From: Lacibacter sediminis
Lineage (GTDB): Bacteria > Bacteroidota > Bacteroidia > Chitinophagales > Chitinophagaceae
Length of the DNA: 64,000 bases
NCBI RefSeq assembly: GCF_014168535.1
Contig: NZ_CP060007.1
Location: forward strand, 3,348,001-3,412,000
Direction of reading: 5' to 3'
Position numbers and translations under genes: made by a program
Part shown: positions 8,591 to 16,770 of the stretch, piece after piece
Layout: the number at the start of each line of letters is the position of its first letter
Position numbering within the stretch: position 1 is the stretch's first letter
Notes under the pieces: generated by a model
What the model was told of the DNA's origin: nothing
The model's database searches: none
What the model saw: only the letters and a program-made list of their open reading frames with translations

Positions 8591-8902
8591 TTTTCAAAGC
8601 CTGCATAAAACAGGCAACAGCATTCAATTCTTCTGGTTTCAATGTAAACAGGCTTTGCAAATCAGAAAACCAATCCGCTTCTTACATTTAATCAAAAACT
8701 CATAAAAGTCTTTTACTGCCTGATTATGTTTTACTAAAAAACACAAGCATCTGAGAAAAAGAAATTTAGAATTGAATAAAAAAAAACATGAATAATTGCC
8801 CGGACAGATGGCATCATCTTTGCCTTTCTTTCACCTCGAAATAGCTATGGAACGTGAATTTTGAATAGGAATACCTAAAGAAGACTAAAAGTTTTAAAAG
8901 AT
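8591..8902. other. AT-rich spacer between paralogs 2 and 3, no gene seen
   Basis: No supported ORF is present. ATTTTGAAT at 8858 lies about 44 nt before the third conserved element, mirroring the TTTGAGA placement of copies 1 and 2. Confidence 0.45.
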
Positions 8903-8945
8903 CAATATCCAGCCTCGTCAGAAGAACCATTTCCCAATAGACTAA
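8903..8945 (+). promoter_or_regulatory. Conserved upstream element, copy 3
   Basis: CAATATCC, 9 nt, then AGAAGAACCATTTCCC and AATAGACTAA, about 177 nt before the ATG at 9122. It matches copies 1 and 2 better than the flanking spacer does. Confidence 0.6.
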
Positions 8946-9121
8946 ATCTGAGGTCTCTTTTTCCAAACACCTGCAAGTAAACGAATGTGTCTTAAGTAGA
9001 AAATTATTTAAGCATCCGGCCCTTTTGTGTATGATCTACTGTATTGTTTTTTAATTCAACGATCAACACAAACAGAAAATAAAACTGAAAGGCTTTTTGA
9101 ATTCTTAAATAAATAAAAAAA

Positions 9122-10360
9122 ATGACAAATCTAAAATCCAACTTTACGATCGCTGCCCTGGTAGCTGTATCCCTCATGTGGACTTCCTGTAAAAAAGAAG
9201 TATCCAATCAATCTCCTGAAGAACCCACAACTGAAATCAATCAATCACGACTTGGAGGTATTACACCAGACGACCCGATTCTTGTAAGTAAAATTCCATT
9301 GGTGATGTCGACCAACACCAATGTGAATGGACGATTTTCATCAGAACTTTTCTCGGCAAAAGGAAAGCCAACCGGTGGTGGCGGCGGTGGCAGCACAACC
9401 GATAACACACCTCCAGCGGTTACAATTATGTCGCCTGCTAACGGATCAACAGTATCCGGTTTAGTTACAGTTTCTGTAGCGGCATCAGATAACGTAGGCG
9501 TATCCTCTGTAAGTTTTAGTGTGAATGGCGTTGTGAAATCAACACTTACAGTTTCACCTTATAATTTTTACTGGGATGCTTCTACTGTAACAGACGGTAC
9601 ACATACATTAACAGCCACTGCAAAAGATGCCAAAGGCAATACCGGATCTTACAGCATTACTGTTGCTAAAAATACAATTGTTACCCCACCACCATCAGGC
9701 ACACCACCTTCAAGCTATTTCCTGCAGACGCCGCCTGTTGGCAACCAGGGTTATGAGTGGACCTGTGTTCCTTTTGCAACAACTTATGCAGCACGTTCAA
9801 TAGAACAGTATTATCGTACAAATGCTTCAGGTTTTGATCTTGCAACAAACATCTTCAGCCCCGAGTATGTTTATAATCAAACGAAAATTGCATCCGATTG
9901 CGGTTCAGGTACTGCAATTACATTAACACTTGATTTAATGAAGAATAAAGGTGTGTTGCCATGGTCGGCAATGCCTTACAGTGATCTTAATGGCTGCACT
10001 TTATTACCAACTTCGGCACAGGATCAAACAGCTGCTGCTTATAAAATTGGTGGGTACTCTAAAATCATCAACACCGATAAGAACGCAATTAAATTAATGA
10101 TCGCAGCAAAACATCCTGTTATTGCTTCTCTCACCATCGATAATAATTTCCAGAATGCAGGCCCTGGTTATATCTGGAAAACAGCAGGAATAGGAAACAT
10201 CGGTCATGCATTAATTATTTGTGGTTATGATGATGCAAAGAACGCCTATAAAGTAATGAACTCATGGGGTACGGCCTGGGGTGATGCAGGTTACTTGTGG
10301 ATCGATTACGACTTCTTTCCAACACGTGCAGGTTACTATGTTTATGTAATGAATTATTAA
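9122..10360 (+). CDS. Lipoprotein with one Ig-like domain and a papain-like (C1A) cysteine peptidase domain
   Basis: This 412-aa protein has a lipoprotein signal ending LMWTSC (Cys23) and the same CKKEVSNQS mature N-terminus as the preceding paralog. A short Gly-rich linker (~85-90) leads to one Ig-like domain (~97-184) and a C1A domain with Gln209, Cys215, His362 and Asn380. The active-site block reads QGYEWTCVPFA rather than QGxEGSCVAFA. The two residues before the Cys have changed although the catalytic residues remain, so substrate preference may differ. It has its own upstream element and terminator, so the three paralogs are separate transcription units rather than an operon. Confidence 0.85.
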   Translation: MTNLKSNFTIAALVAVSLMWTSCKKEVSNQSPEEPTTEINQSRLGGITPDDPILVSKIPLVMSTNTNVNGRFSSELFSAKGKPTGGGGGGSTTDNTPPAVTIMSPANGSTVSGLVTVSVAASDNVGVSSVSFSVNGVVKSTLTVSPYNFYWDASTVTDGTHTLTATAKDAKGNTGSYSITVAKNTIVTPPPSGTPPSSYFLQTPPVGNQGYEWTCVPFATTYAARSIEQYYRTNASGFDLATNIFSPEYVYNQTKIASDCGSGTAITLTLDLMKNKGVLPWSAMPYSDLNGCTLLPTSAQDQTAAAYKIGGYSKIINTDKNAIKLMIAAKHPVIASLTIDNNFQNAGPGYIWKTAGIGNIGHALIICGYDDAKNAYKVMNSWGTAWGDAGYLWIDYDFFPTRAGYYVYVMNY

Positions 10361-10388
10361 TAAACAATTCATCTTTTATAGCCTTATT

Positions 10389-10422
10389 AAAAAACCGGTT
10401 CAATTATTTTGAACCGGTTTTT
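10389..10422 (+). terminator. Rho-independent terminator after lipoprotein peptidase 3
   Basis: AAAAACCGGTTCAA, TTATT, TTGAACCGGTTTTT: a long perfect stem with a T-tail, about 28 nt after the stop codon. Confidence 0.9.
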
Positions 10423-10432
10423 AAGTATATGC

Positions 10433-10463
10433 GAAAAGCGCCCCAATTAAGGAGCGCTCTTCT
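10433..10463 (-). terminator. Terminator for the SprB-repeat protein gene
   Basis: On the minus strand AGCGCTCC, TTAATT, GGGGCGCT (one mismatched pair) is followed by TTTT, about 36 nt after the stop of the large minus-strand gene. It faces the plus-strand terminator of the peptidase gene. Confidence 0.7.
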
Positions 10464-10498
10464 GTTTTTCCCTGTTTATCAACCCTAAGTTTTAAGTA

Positions 10499-13400
10499 TT
10501 AATAATTATTGTTTCGATCGCCCGGAAGCAACTTGCCAACCACAGCTTTACCATTTACAGTTAATCTGTAAATCATTGGCACCTGTTGTGAAACCGGCAC
10601 TCTGTAAGTTACTGTGCGTTGAACATTTGCATCCACATGTCCTGAATATACAATTGAAAGTTTCCTTCCTACCATATCATACACTTCAAGGTTTGCATAT
10701 CCTGATTCAGGAGAAATAAAGCGGAAGTTTATTTCACTGTTGAATGGATTAGGATAAGCCTGCACTGTTATTTGCCTGCTGGCATTAAGCGTAACTTCAT
10801 TATTGAGATTAACTCTGCCGCTTACAATGGATGAAGTGAGAATGGTACCTGGTAAACCACTGCACAAACTATGATCCTGGTTATTTGCATTATCAAGGTT
10901 TGTTGCCAAAGGTTCGTATGTGCAGGTGTTAAAGCCATTCTTAATTGCATTATACAAATCAGCAAAACTTGCAAAACCGGTCGCATCAAGATAATCTGCA
11001 CCGAATACGGCTGCATTCAACAACGCTGCTACAGCTGTTCTTGCCAGTTTATTGCAACTGCCACCAGCGGCAGCCATTGCAGCACCCATTGTGCTTGGCA
11101 AATTATTAATCCGGCAACCACCACCACAGCCATTGTTGGTAATACCAAAGTATGCCACAAACGGTGTACTTGTTGTAAAGTCAGCACCCGGAGTAAAGTT
11201 GCCAATTGTACCTGTACCGGTACATGATGCACCAGGGATTGCCTGTACTACACCATCACTGCAATTATCCCAAAGGTCAGGATGTGTTTTCCAGAAGCCC
11301 GGAGTACATCCTTTACCACCATCGCAAGTTAATGTTACTGTACAGTTTGATGTGCAATTATTCGCATCAGTAACTGTAACTGTAAGCACTGTATTTGCTA
11401 CACCTCCTGAGGTATAAGTAACGGTGATTACGCCAGCAACTACTTCACAGTTTGTAACAACCCATCCAGCATTTACACCTGTAGCATCAAATGAAGCAGA
11501 GCATGTGTATGGACCGGTACCACCACTTACTGTACCGCTGACTGTGCTGCCGCTTGTACCACAAACCGGAATTGAAGGAGTGGTAAGACTGCAACTGAGA
11601 GCATCAGGCTGTGTAACGGTTTCTGAACCCGATTCTTCACAACCATTCGCATCTCTCACTACCCATGTGTATGCACCTGCTGCTAAACCGGTGTATGTTT
11701 TAGGTGATGTTTGAGCCGCAAAACCTCCGCCATTAAAGTTCACCTCGTATGGTGCTGTACCGCCACTGAACGTAACAGTTACACTACCATTACTGCCACC
11801 AAAGCAACTTACATTGGCATGGTCATCACTGGCAAGAACATCACTTGGCTGTGTAACGGTTTCTGAACCCGATTCTTCACAACCATTTGCATCTCGCACT
11901 ACCCATGTGTATGCACCTGCTGCTAAGCCGGTGTATGTTTTAGGTGATGTTTGAGCCGCAAAACCTCCGCCATTAAAGTTCACCTCGTATGGTGCTGTAC
12001 CGCCACTGAACGTAACAGTTACACTACCATTACTGCCACCAAAGCAGCTTACATTGGCATGGTCATCACTGGCAAGAAGATCACTTGGCTGTGTAACGGT
12101 TTCTGAACCCGATTCTTCACAACCATTTGCATCTCTCACTACCCATGTGTATGCACCTGCTGCTAAGCCGGTGTATGTTTTAGGTGATGTTTGAGCCGCA
12201 AAACCTCCGCCATTAAAGTTCACCTCGTATGGTGCTGTACCGCCACTGAACGTAACAGTTACACTACCATTACTGCCACCAAAGCAACTTACATTGGCAT
12301 GGTCATCACTGGCAAGAACATCACTTGGCTGTGTAACGGTTTCTGAACCCGATTCTTCACAACCATTTGCATCTCGCACTACCCATGTGTATGCACCTGC
12401 TGCTAAACCGGTGTATGTTTTAGGTGATGTTTGAGCCGCAAAACCTCCGCCATTAAAGTTCACCTCGTATGGTGCTGTACCGCCACTGAACGTAACAGTT
12501 ACACTACCATTACTGCCACCAAAGCAACTTACATTGGCATGGTCATCACTGGCAAGAAGATCACTTGGCTGTGTAACGGTTTCTGAACCCGATTCTTCAC
12601 AACCATTTGCATCTCGCACTACCCATGTGTATGCACCTGCTGCTAAGCCGGTGTATGTTTTAGGTGATGTTTGAGCCGCAAAACCTCCGCCATTAAAGTT
12701 CACCTCGTATGGTGCTGTACCGCCACTGAACGTAACAGTTACACTACCATTACTGCCACCAAAGCAGCTTACATTGGCATGGTCATCACTGGCAAGAAGA
12801 TCACTTGGCTGTGTAACGGTTTCTGAACCCGATTCTTCACAACCATTTGCATCTCGCACTACCCATGTGTATGCACCTGCTGCTAAGCCGGTGTATGTTT
12901 TAGGTGATGTTTGAGCCGCAAAACCTCCGCCATTAAAGTTCACCTCGTATGGTGCTGTACCGCCACTGAACGTAACAGTTACACTACCATTACTGCCACC
13001 AAAGCAACTTACATTGGCATGGTCATCACTGGCAAGAACATCACTTGGCTGTGTAACGGTTTCTGAACCCGATTCTTCACAACCATTTGCATCTCGCACT
13101 ACCCATGTGTATGCACCTGCTGCTAAGCCGGTGTATGTTTTAGGTGATGTTTGAGCCGCAAAACCTCCGCCATTAAAGTTCACCTCGTATGGTGCTGTAC
13201 CGCCACTGAACGTAACAGTTACACTACCATTACTGCCACCAAAGCAGCTTACATTGGCATGGTCATCACTGGCAAGAAGATCACTTGGCTGTGTAACGGT
13301 TTCTGAACCCGATTCTTCACAACCATTTGCATCTCGCACTACCCATGTGTATGCACCTGCTGCTAAGCCGGTGTATGTTTTAGGTGATGTTTGAGCCGCA

Positions 13401-15817
13401 AAACCTCCGCCATTAAAGTTCACCTCGTATGGTGCTGTACCGCCACTGAACGTAACAGTTACACTACCATTACTGCCACCAAAGCAGCTTACATTGGCAT
13501 GGTCATCACTGGCAAGAAGATCACTTGGCTGTGTAACGGTTTCTGAACCCGATTCTTCACAACCATTTGCATCTCTAACTACCCATGTGTATGCACCTGC
13601 TGCTAAACCGGTGTATGTTTTAGGTGATGTTTGAGCCGCAAAACCTCCGCCATTAAAGTTCACCTCGTATGGTGCTGTACCGCCACTGAACGTAACAGTT
13701 ACACTACCATTACTGCCACCAAAGCAACTTACATTGGTATGGTCATCACTGGCAAGAACATCGCCCACTGTTACATCAATACCGCATGGTGCCTGATTAA
13801 GAGCAGGGTTAGCATATGTAATGGTAAGTTCAAGCCGGTAGTTGGTCAAACCTGCTGTTACTGTAACATTTTGTTCATTGTCTGCGCCGGTAATTGTTGC
13901 ATCGCCCGATACAATATTCCAATCGTAGAATGTAGTAGCACTGGCAGGTTCATTAAGAGGCCCTCTGAAAGTAGAAACACTTCCTGCGCAAGGAGTACAA
14001 TTGGTTAAACAAGTAACCACACATGTTGCTGTACCATTTACAGGTACGGTAACAGTTGCATTATTTGGACACAATCCTGTTGTACCTGCTTTTGGTGTAA
14101 GCGTTACATTAAATGTAATGGTTTGTCCCTGGTCTGCAGGTGCTGCAGTATAAACAGGACTTACGATGTTGTTAAAGTCTAAACTACCTGCACCATCTTC
14201 TGTCCATAACAAATCATAATCACCAATACTTCCGGGAGATACACTAACATTCAGTGTAGTGTTATGAGCAGCTGTTCTGATATCGATAGCTGTTGGATTC
14301 GCTGTAGCAGTTGCTGTTGCACCGGTTGTAATGTTTACAGTTTTTGTACAAGTACTGGTAAACGCTATTCCGGAGAATGTTCTTGAAACAAAAAGCTGAA
14401 CAGTGAAAGAAGTTCCTGCCGCAAAACCACCTACAGGTGCACTTATACCAACACCTGGAATTGCTGTTACGCCTGAACCAACTGAACCGCTTAAGCTTCC
14501 TGTAAGAGTAGCGCCTGCTGTATTTGCTCCAACAAGACTCCATGTATAGGAAGTTGTAACGCCGGCTGAATTAGTTAAGGAAGCACTTGCAGTTGAACTT
14601 GTTGTGAGCGGACAGAGATCAGGTGAAGTTATATTACAACCAGGAGGAACAACTACCGCATCGGCTTTTAATGAACGATCCTGGTTACCACCTGATCCAT
14701 CCAGTTCAATTAAACGTGTATGATAAGGAGAACCACTGATATCACTCGCTGATTCGCCAATACCCCAATCAGATTGTGAAGCTATATGACCGCCCCAGCC
14801 AAGTATCACCGTATTGGCGCCACCACTGAAATTAGCAGTGAACGTAATCGATAATCTTGTTTTTGAATTATCAGCAGTTAAATCACCTTCTGAAACATAA
14901 CTCATAGCAGTTATTGTTCCATTGTAGATTGTGAAATCTTTTAGGTTCAACGTATTAAAACTATTTGTAGGTTGACCTGCAACAGGTGAACCTGCTGAAC
15001 TTGGTGTAGGTATAGTCCATGTATTTGTTGAACTTACTGTTAACCCGAAGCCAGGATTTACTACTTCTGCATTGTGCCCAAAAAGAGAACTATGCAACGT
15101 GTTACTGCCAAGATTCTGGAAATGTGTAATGTAATCAATGGCATGTTTAGTGCCTGATGATCCCATAATATCCCACTCAATAATAATGTTATGCGACGTA
15201 TTATTGGTTAAGCCTGTAATCCGCATACGATAAGGGATCGACCAGCTTTCAATAAAATGTGAGTTCTCCGGCCCTGCATTACCATTTACCCAGTTGTTGG
15301 GTGTTGGAGCCTCGCCTATTCCACCATTCCTTAGTTGATCAAGATCAGCTGCCGCTGGGGGTGCAAACTTTGTATTTACAACCAGGGAGCGAATGGGATT
15401 CATCGCATCCAATGTAAACTGAACATTTGAATTGCTGATCAATGTTCCGGTTTGTATTGTATTCCATTCGTTCGGAACATGAGTGATCTCTGCATCGGCA
15501 GCACCCGCATGCTGACCGATGTAGAGAAAACTGTTTGCATTTAACGGATTCCATTTGTCAGCATTACCATTGTTCAATGGCAATTGGCCAATAGCACTGA
15601 ATGAAAAAATTAAAAGGTTAAGAAAAAGAAGCGTTAGATTTTGTTTGATGTTTGATGTTAATCCATTGCACCAATTTATTTTGGTTTGGGTGTAATGAAT
15701 ATTACATCGGGCTGTAGAAATATTCATAAAATCAGCTTTAAGAGTTAAAAAATAACTTAGCCTGTTTCCACCGGTGGATCGGGTAATTGGGTTGGTGCAG
15801 GTATTTTTCTGTACCAT
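10499..15817 (-). CDS. Giant secreted surface protein with nine SprB repeats and a T9SS C-terminal sorting domain
   Basis: The frame encodes 1772 aa. A hydrophobic signal segment (LTLLFLNLLIFSFSAIGQ) lies at ~61-78, so the N-terminus is unusually long; the start may instead be Met31 (15727). Next comes a beta-rich region (~80-400), Ig-like segments, then nine 80-aa SprB-type repeats (~685-1404). The repeat core is NVSCFGGSNGSVTV ... GGTAPYEVNFNGG ... YTWVVRDANGC. Another Ig-like unit and a CTPGFWKTHPDLW motif follow (~1503). The last ~90 aa (AYPNPFNSEINFRF ... EVYDMVGRKL) form a type A T9SS sorting domain, with an atypical end GKLLPGDRNNNY. It is probably exported by T9SS and displayed on the surface for adhesion or gliding; this is family inference. 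Confidence 0.85.
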   Translation of the reverse strand: MVQKNTCTNPITRSTGGNRLSYFLTLKADFMNISTARCNIHYTQTKINWCNGLTSNIKQNLTLLFLNLLIFSFSAIGQLPLNNGNADKWNPLNANSFLYIGQHAGAADAEITHVPNEWNTIQTGTLISNSNVQFTLDAMNPIRSLVVNTKFAPPAAADLDQLRNGGIGEAPTPNNWVNGNAGPENSHFIESWSIPYRMRITGLTNNTSHNIIIEWDIMGSSGTKHAIDYITHFQNLGSNTLHSSLFGHNAEVVNPGFGLTVSSTNTWTIPTPSSAGSPVAGQPTNSFNTLNLKDFTIYNGTITAMSYVSEGDLTADNSKTRLSITFTANFSGGANTVILGWGGHIASQSDWGIGESASDISGSPYHTRLIELDGSGGNQDRSLKADAVVVPPGCNITSPDLCPLTTSSTASASLTNSAGVTTSYTWSLVGANTAGATLTGSLSGSVGSGVTAIPGVGISAPVGGFAAGTSFTVQLFVSRTFSGIAFTSTCTKTVNITTGATATATANPTAIDIRTAAHNTTLNVSVSPGSIGDYDLLWTEDGAGSLDFNNIVSPVYTAAPADQGQTITFNVTLTPKAGTTGLCPNNATVTVPVNGTATCVVTCLTNCTPCAGSVSTFRGPLNEPASATTFYDWNIVSGDATITGADNEQNVTVTAGLTNYRLELTITYANPALNQAPCGIDVTVGDVLASDDHTNVSCFGGSNGSVTVTFSGGTAPYEVNFNGGGFAAQTSPKTYTGLAAGAYTWVVRDANGCEESGSETVTQPSDLLASDDHANVSCFGGSNGSVTVTFSGGTAPYEVNFNGGGFAAQTSPKTYTGLAAGAYTWVVRDANGCEESGSETVTQPSDLLASDDHANVSCFGGSNGSVTVTFSGGTAPYEVNFNGGGFAAQTSPKTYTGLAAGAYTWVVRDANGCEESGSETVTQPSDVLASDDHANVSCFGGSNGSVTVTFSGGTAPYEVNFNGGGFAAQTSPKTYTGLAAGAYTWVVRDANGCEESGSETVTQPSDLLASDDHANVSCFGGSNGSVTVTFSGGTAPYEVNFNGGGFAAQTSPKTYTGLAAGAYTWVVRDANGCEESGSETVTQPSDLLASDDHANVSCFGGSNGSVTVTFSGGTAPYEVNFNGGGFAAQTSPKTYTGLAAGAYTWVVRDANGCEESGSETVTQPSDVLASDDHANVSCFGGSNGSVTVTFSGGTAPYEVNFNGGGFAAQTSPKTYTGLAAGAYTWVVRDANGCEESGSETVTQPSDLLASDDHANVSCFGGSNGSVTVTFSGGTAPYEVNFNGGGFAAQTSPKTYTGLAAGAYTWVVRDANGCEESGSETVTQPSDVLASDDHANVSCFGGSNGSVTVTFSGGTAPYEVNFNGGGFAAQTSPKTYTGLAAGAYTWVVRDANGCEESGSETVTQPDALSCSLTTPSIPVCGTSGSTVSGTVSGGTGPYTCSASFDATGVNAGWVVTNCEVVAGVITVTYTSGGVANTVLTVTVTDANNCTSNCTVTLTCDGGKGCTPGFWKTHPDLWDNCSDGVVQAIPGASCTGTGTIGNFTPGADFTTSTPFVAYFGITNNGCGGGCRINNLPSTMGAAMAAAGGSCNKLARTAVAALLNAAVFGADYLDATGFASFADLYNAIKNGFNTCTYEPLATNLDNANNQDHSLCSGLPGTILTSSIVSGRVNLNNEVTLNASRQITVQAYPNPFNSEINFRFISPESGYANLEVYDMVGRKLSIVYSGHVDANVQRTVTYRVPVSQQVPMIYRLTVNGKAVVGKLLPGDRNNNY
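11607..13766 (-). repeat. Nine near-identical 240-bp tandem repeats coding SprB domains
   Basis: The word GGTCATCACTGGCAAGAA recurs every 240 bp from 11821 to 13741 (nine times). Copies differ at only a few positions: AAGAACA or AAGAAGA, which codes Val or Leu; CAACTT or CAGCTT; AAACCGG or AAGCCGG; and the CATCTC triplet context. From the N-terminus the Val/Leu order is V-L-L-V-L-L-V-L-V, suggesting a three-copy higher-order unit. Near identity of synonymous sites points to recent expansion or gene conversion. Confidence 0.95.
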
Positions 15818-15892
15818 TAAAATTCAACCATTACAAAAACAATTTCTTTCGAAGGAAATGGATGGTTGATTTTTCAGGATATAAGTTTGAGA

Positions 15893-15947
15893 ACATTGGA
15901 AATAAAGACAGGACTGTTTGTGAAGGACATTGAAATAAAGACAGGAC
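15893..15947 (-). promoter_or_regulatory. Two direct repeats (21-22 nt) upstream of the SprB-repeat gene
   Basis: ACATTGGAAATAAAGACAGG at 15893 and ACATTGAAATAAAGACAGG at 15927 (both extended by AC) are 34 nt apart and differ by a single inserted G. They lie 76-130 nt upstream of the first possible start codon of the large minus-strand gene. The arrangement suits a pair of regulator binding sites, but no regulator is identified. Confidence 0.4.
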
Positions 15948-16478
15948 AAAAAGTAAATGGAAATTCTGAAGGATGATTGGGTGTTTGGCAATCGAATTAA
16001 AAGATGAACATGAGTTCAGCTTTTATTATTGAACATGATATGCATCCATCCCGCAATGCATGCAATCAATTCAATACATAGGTGTATCTCCCCGCCGCTA
16101 GCTTCTGTTAAAAAACTGACGATGGTCATAGTAAATTATTCAGCATTGTATTCCGTATTAAAACTGAACACGCAGCCAAGCAATCTGAACCACTAAAGCA
16201 GAGTACAGATGTTGTAACGGTTTCGAAGTAAGAAATACTGTTTTCGAAATGATTAAAAAACTTTTACAATTACAATTTGCTGTTTAGAAGGGAGGGTTAA
16301 GAAGGGAGATTAAAACAGGGGGTTTGGGTAGGTGTACAGCTTAAAAAACTTTTGCGGGACTATGAAATTAAATAATGATTTTACCAAATGCAAGTAAGTG
16401 AACAAATATTTTAATTATTGAATTGAAAATAAAAAATCTTACCGCACAAGAAACACAGATAGAAAAACAGGATTGATA
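15948..16478. other. Intergenic region without a supported gene
   Basis: About 530 nt with no ORF supported on either strand and no recognised RNA. A short A/G-rich tract lies near 16290-16330. It may contain decayed upstream sequence of neighbouring genes but nothing is recognisable. Confidence 0.4.
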
Positions 16479-16513
16479 AAAAGCAACCCCCGAAAATTCC
16501 GGGGTTTGCTTTT
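16479..16513 (-). terminator. Terminator following the sorting-domain remnant
   Basis: On the minus strand AAAAGCAAACCCCGG, AATTTT, CGGGGGTTGCTTTT forms a strong stem directly after the TAG stop of the T9SS-domain remnant. Its intact state suggests the remnant is the 3' end of a once complete gene. Confidence 0.8.
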
Positions 16514-16714
16514 CTACTGAAGAATTATTTTCTGCCACCATCTTTTCCCTTTCTGTTGCAGTTGTATATAATACACACCTGAAGAAAGCTTTTCCAGGTT
16601 AACAGGAATGTTGTTTGTTTCAGCAACAGAATTCCTTGTAATTGTTTGCTGAGAGATGATACTGCCGCTGTTATCAATGATCCTTAGTTCAAAATTCTCT
16701 TTGTACCAATTCAA
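16514..16714 (-). pseudogene. Remnant of a T9SS-exported protein: C-terminal sorting domain only
   Basis: About 66 codons read FELRIIDNSGSIISQQ ... NIPVNLEKLSSGVYYIQLQQ and end KRWWQKIILQ. This is a typical type A T9SS C-terminal sorting domain: the 'v.i.d..G.....' strand, 'dls.L.sGvYyi.l', and a basic C-terminus. There is no signal peptide and no cargo domain. The frame begins only from a TTG and abuts the fusA terminator at 16716. Sorting domains are normally found only at the end of proteins of several hundred residues, so this is best read as the tail of a gene whose 5' part was lost in a rearrangement next to fusA. A functional mini-protein is less likely. Confidence 0.7.
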
Positions 16715-16715
16715 T

Positions 16716-16747
16716 AAAAAAATCCCCTTGCTTACGCAAGGGGATTT
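16716..16747 (-). terminator. Rho-independent terminator of fusA
   Basis: On the minus strand AAATCCCCTTGC, GTAA, GCAAGGGGATTT is followed by more T residues. It is a perfect 12-bp stem, about 24 nt after the fusA stop. Confidence 0.92.
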
Positions 16748-16770
16748 CTATTTCAATCAACTTAATTTAA

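Noticed and set aside
11052..11714. Several 90-120 aa plus-strand ORFs inside the SprB-repeat gene
   Set aside because: Antisense shadows of a strongly supported long coding sequence with biased codon use.
11607..13766. CRISPR-like regularly spaced repeats
   Set aside because: The period is 240 bp, copies are contiguous with no unique spacers, and the array is in frame inside a large coding sequence (SprB domains).
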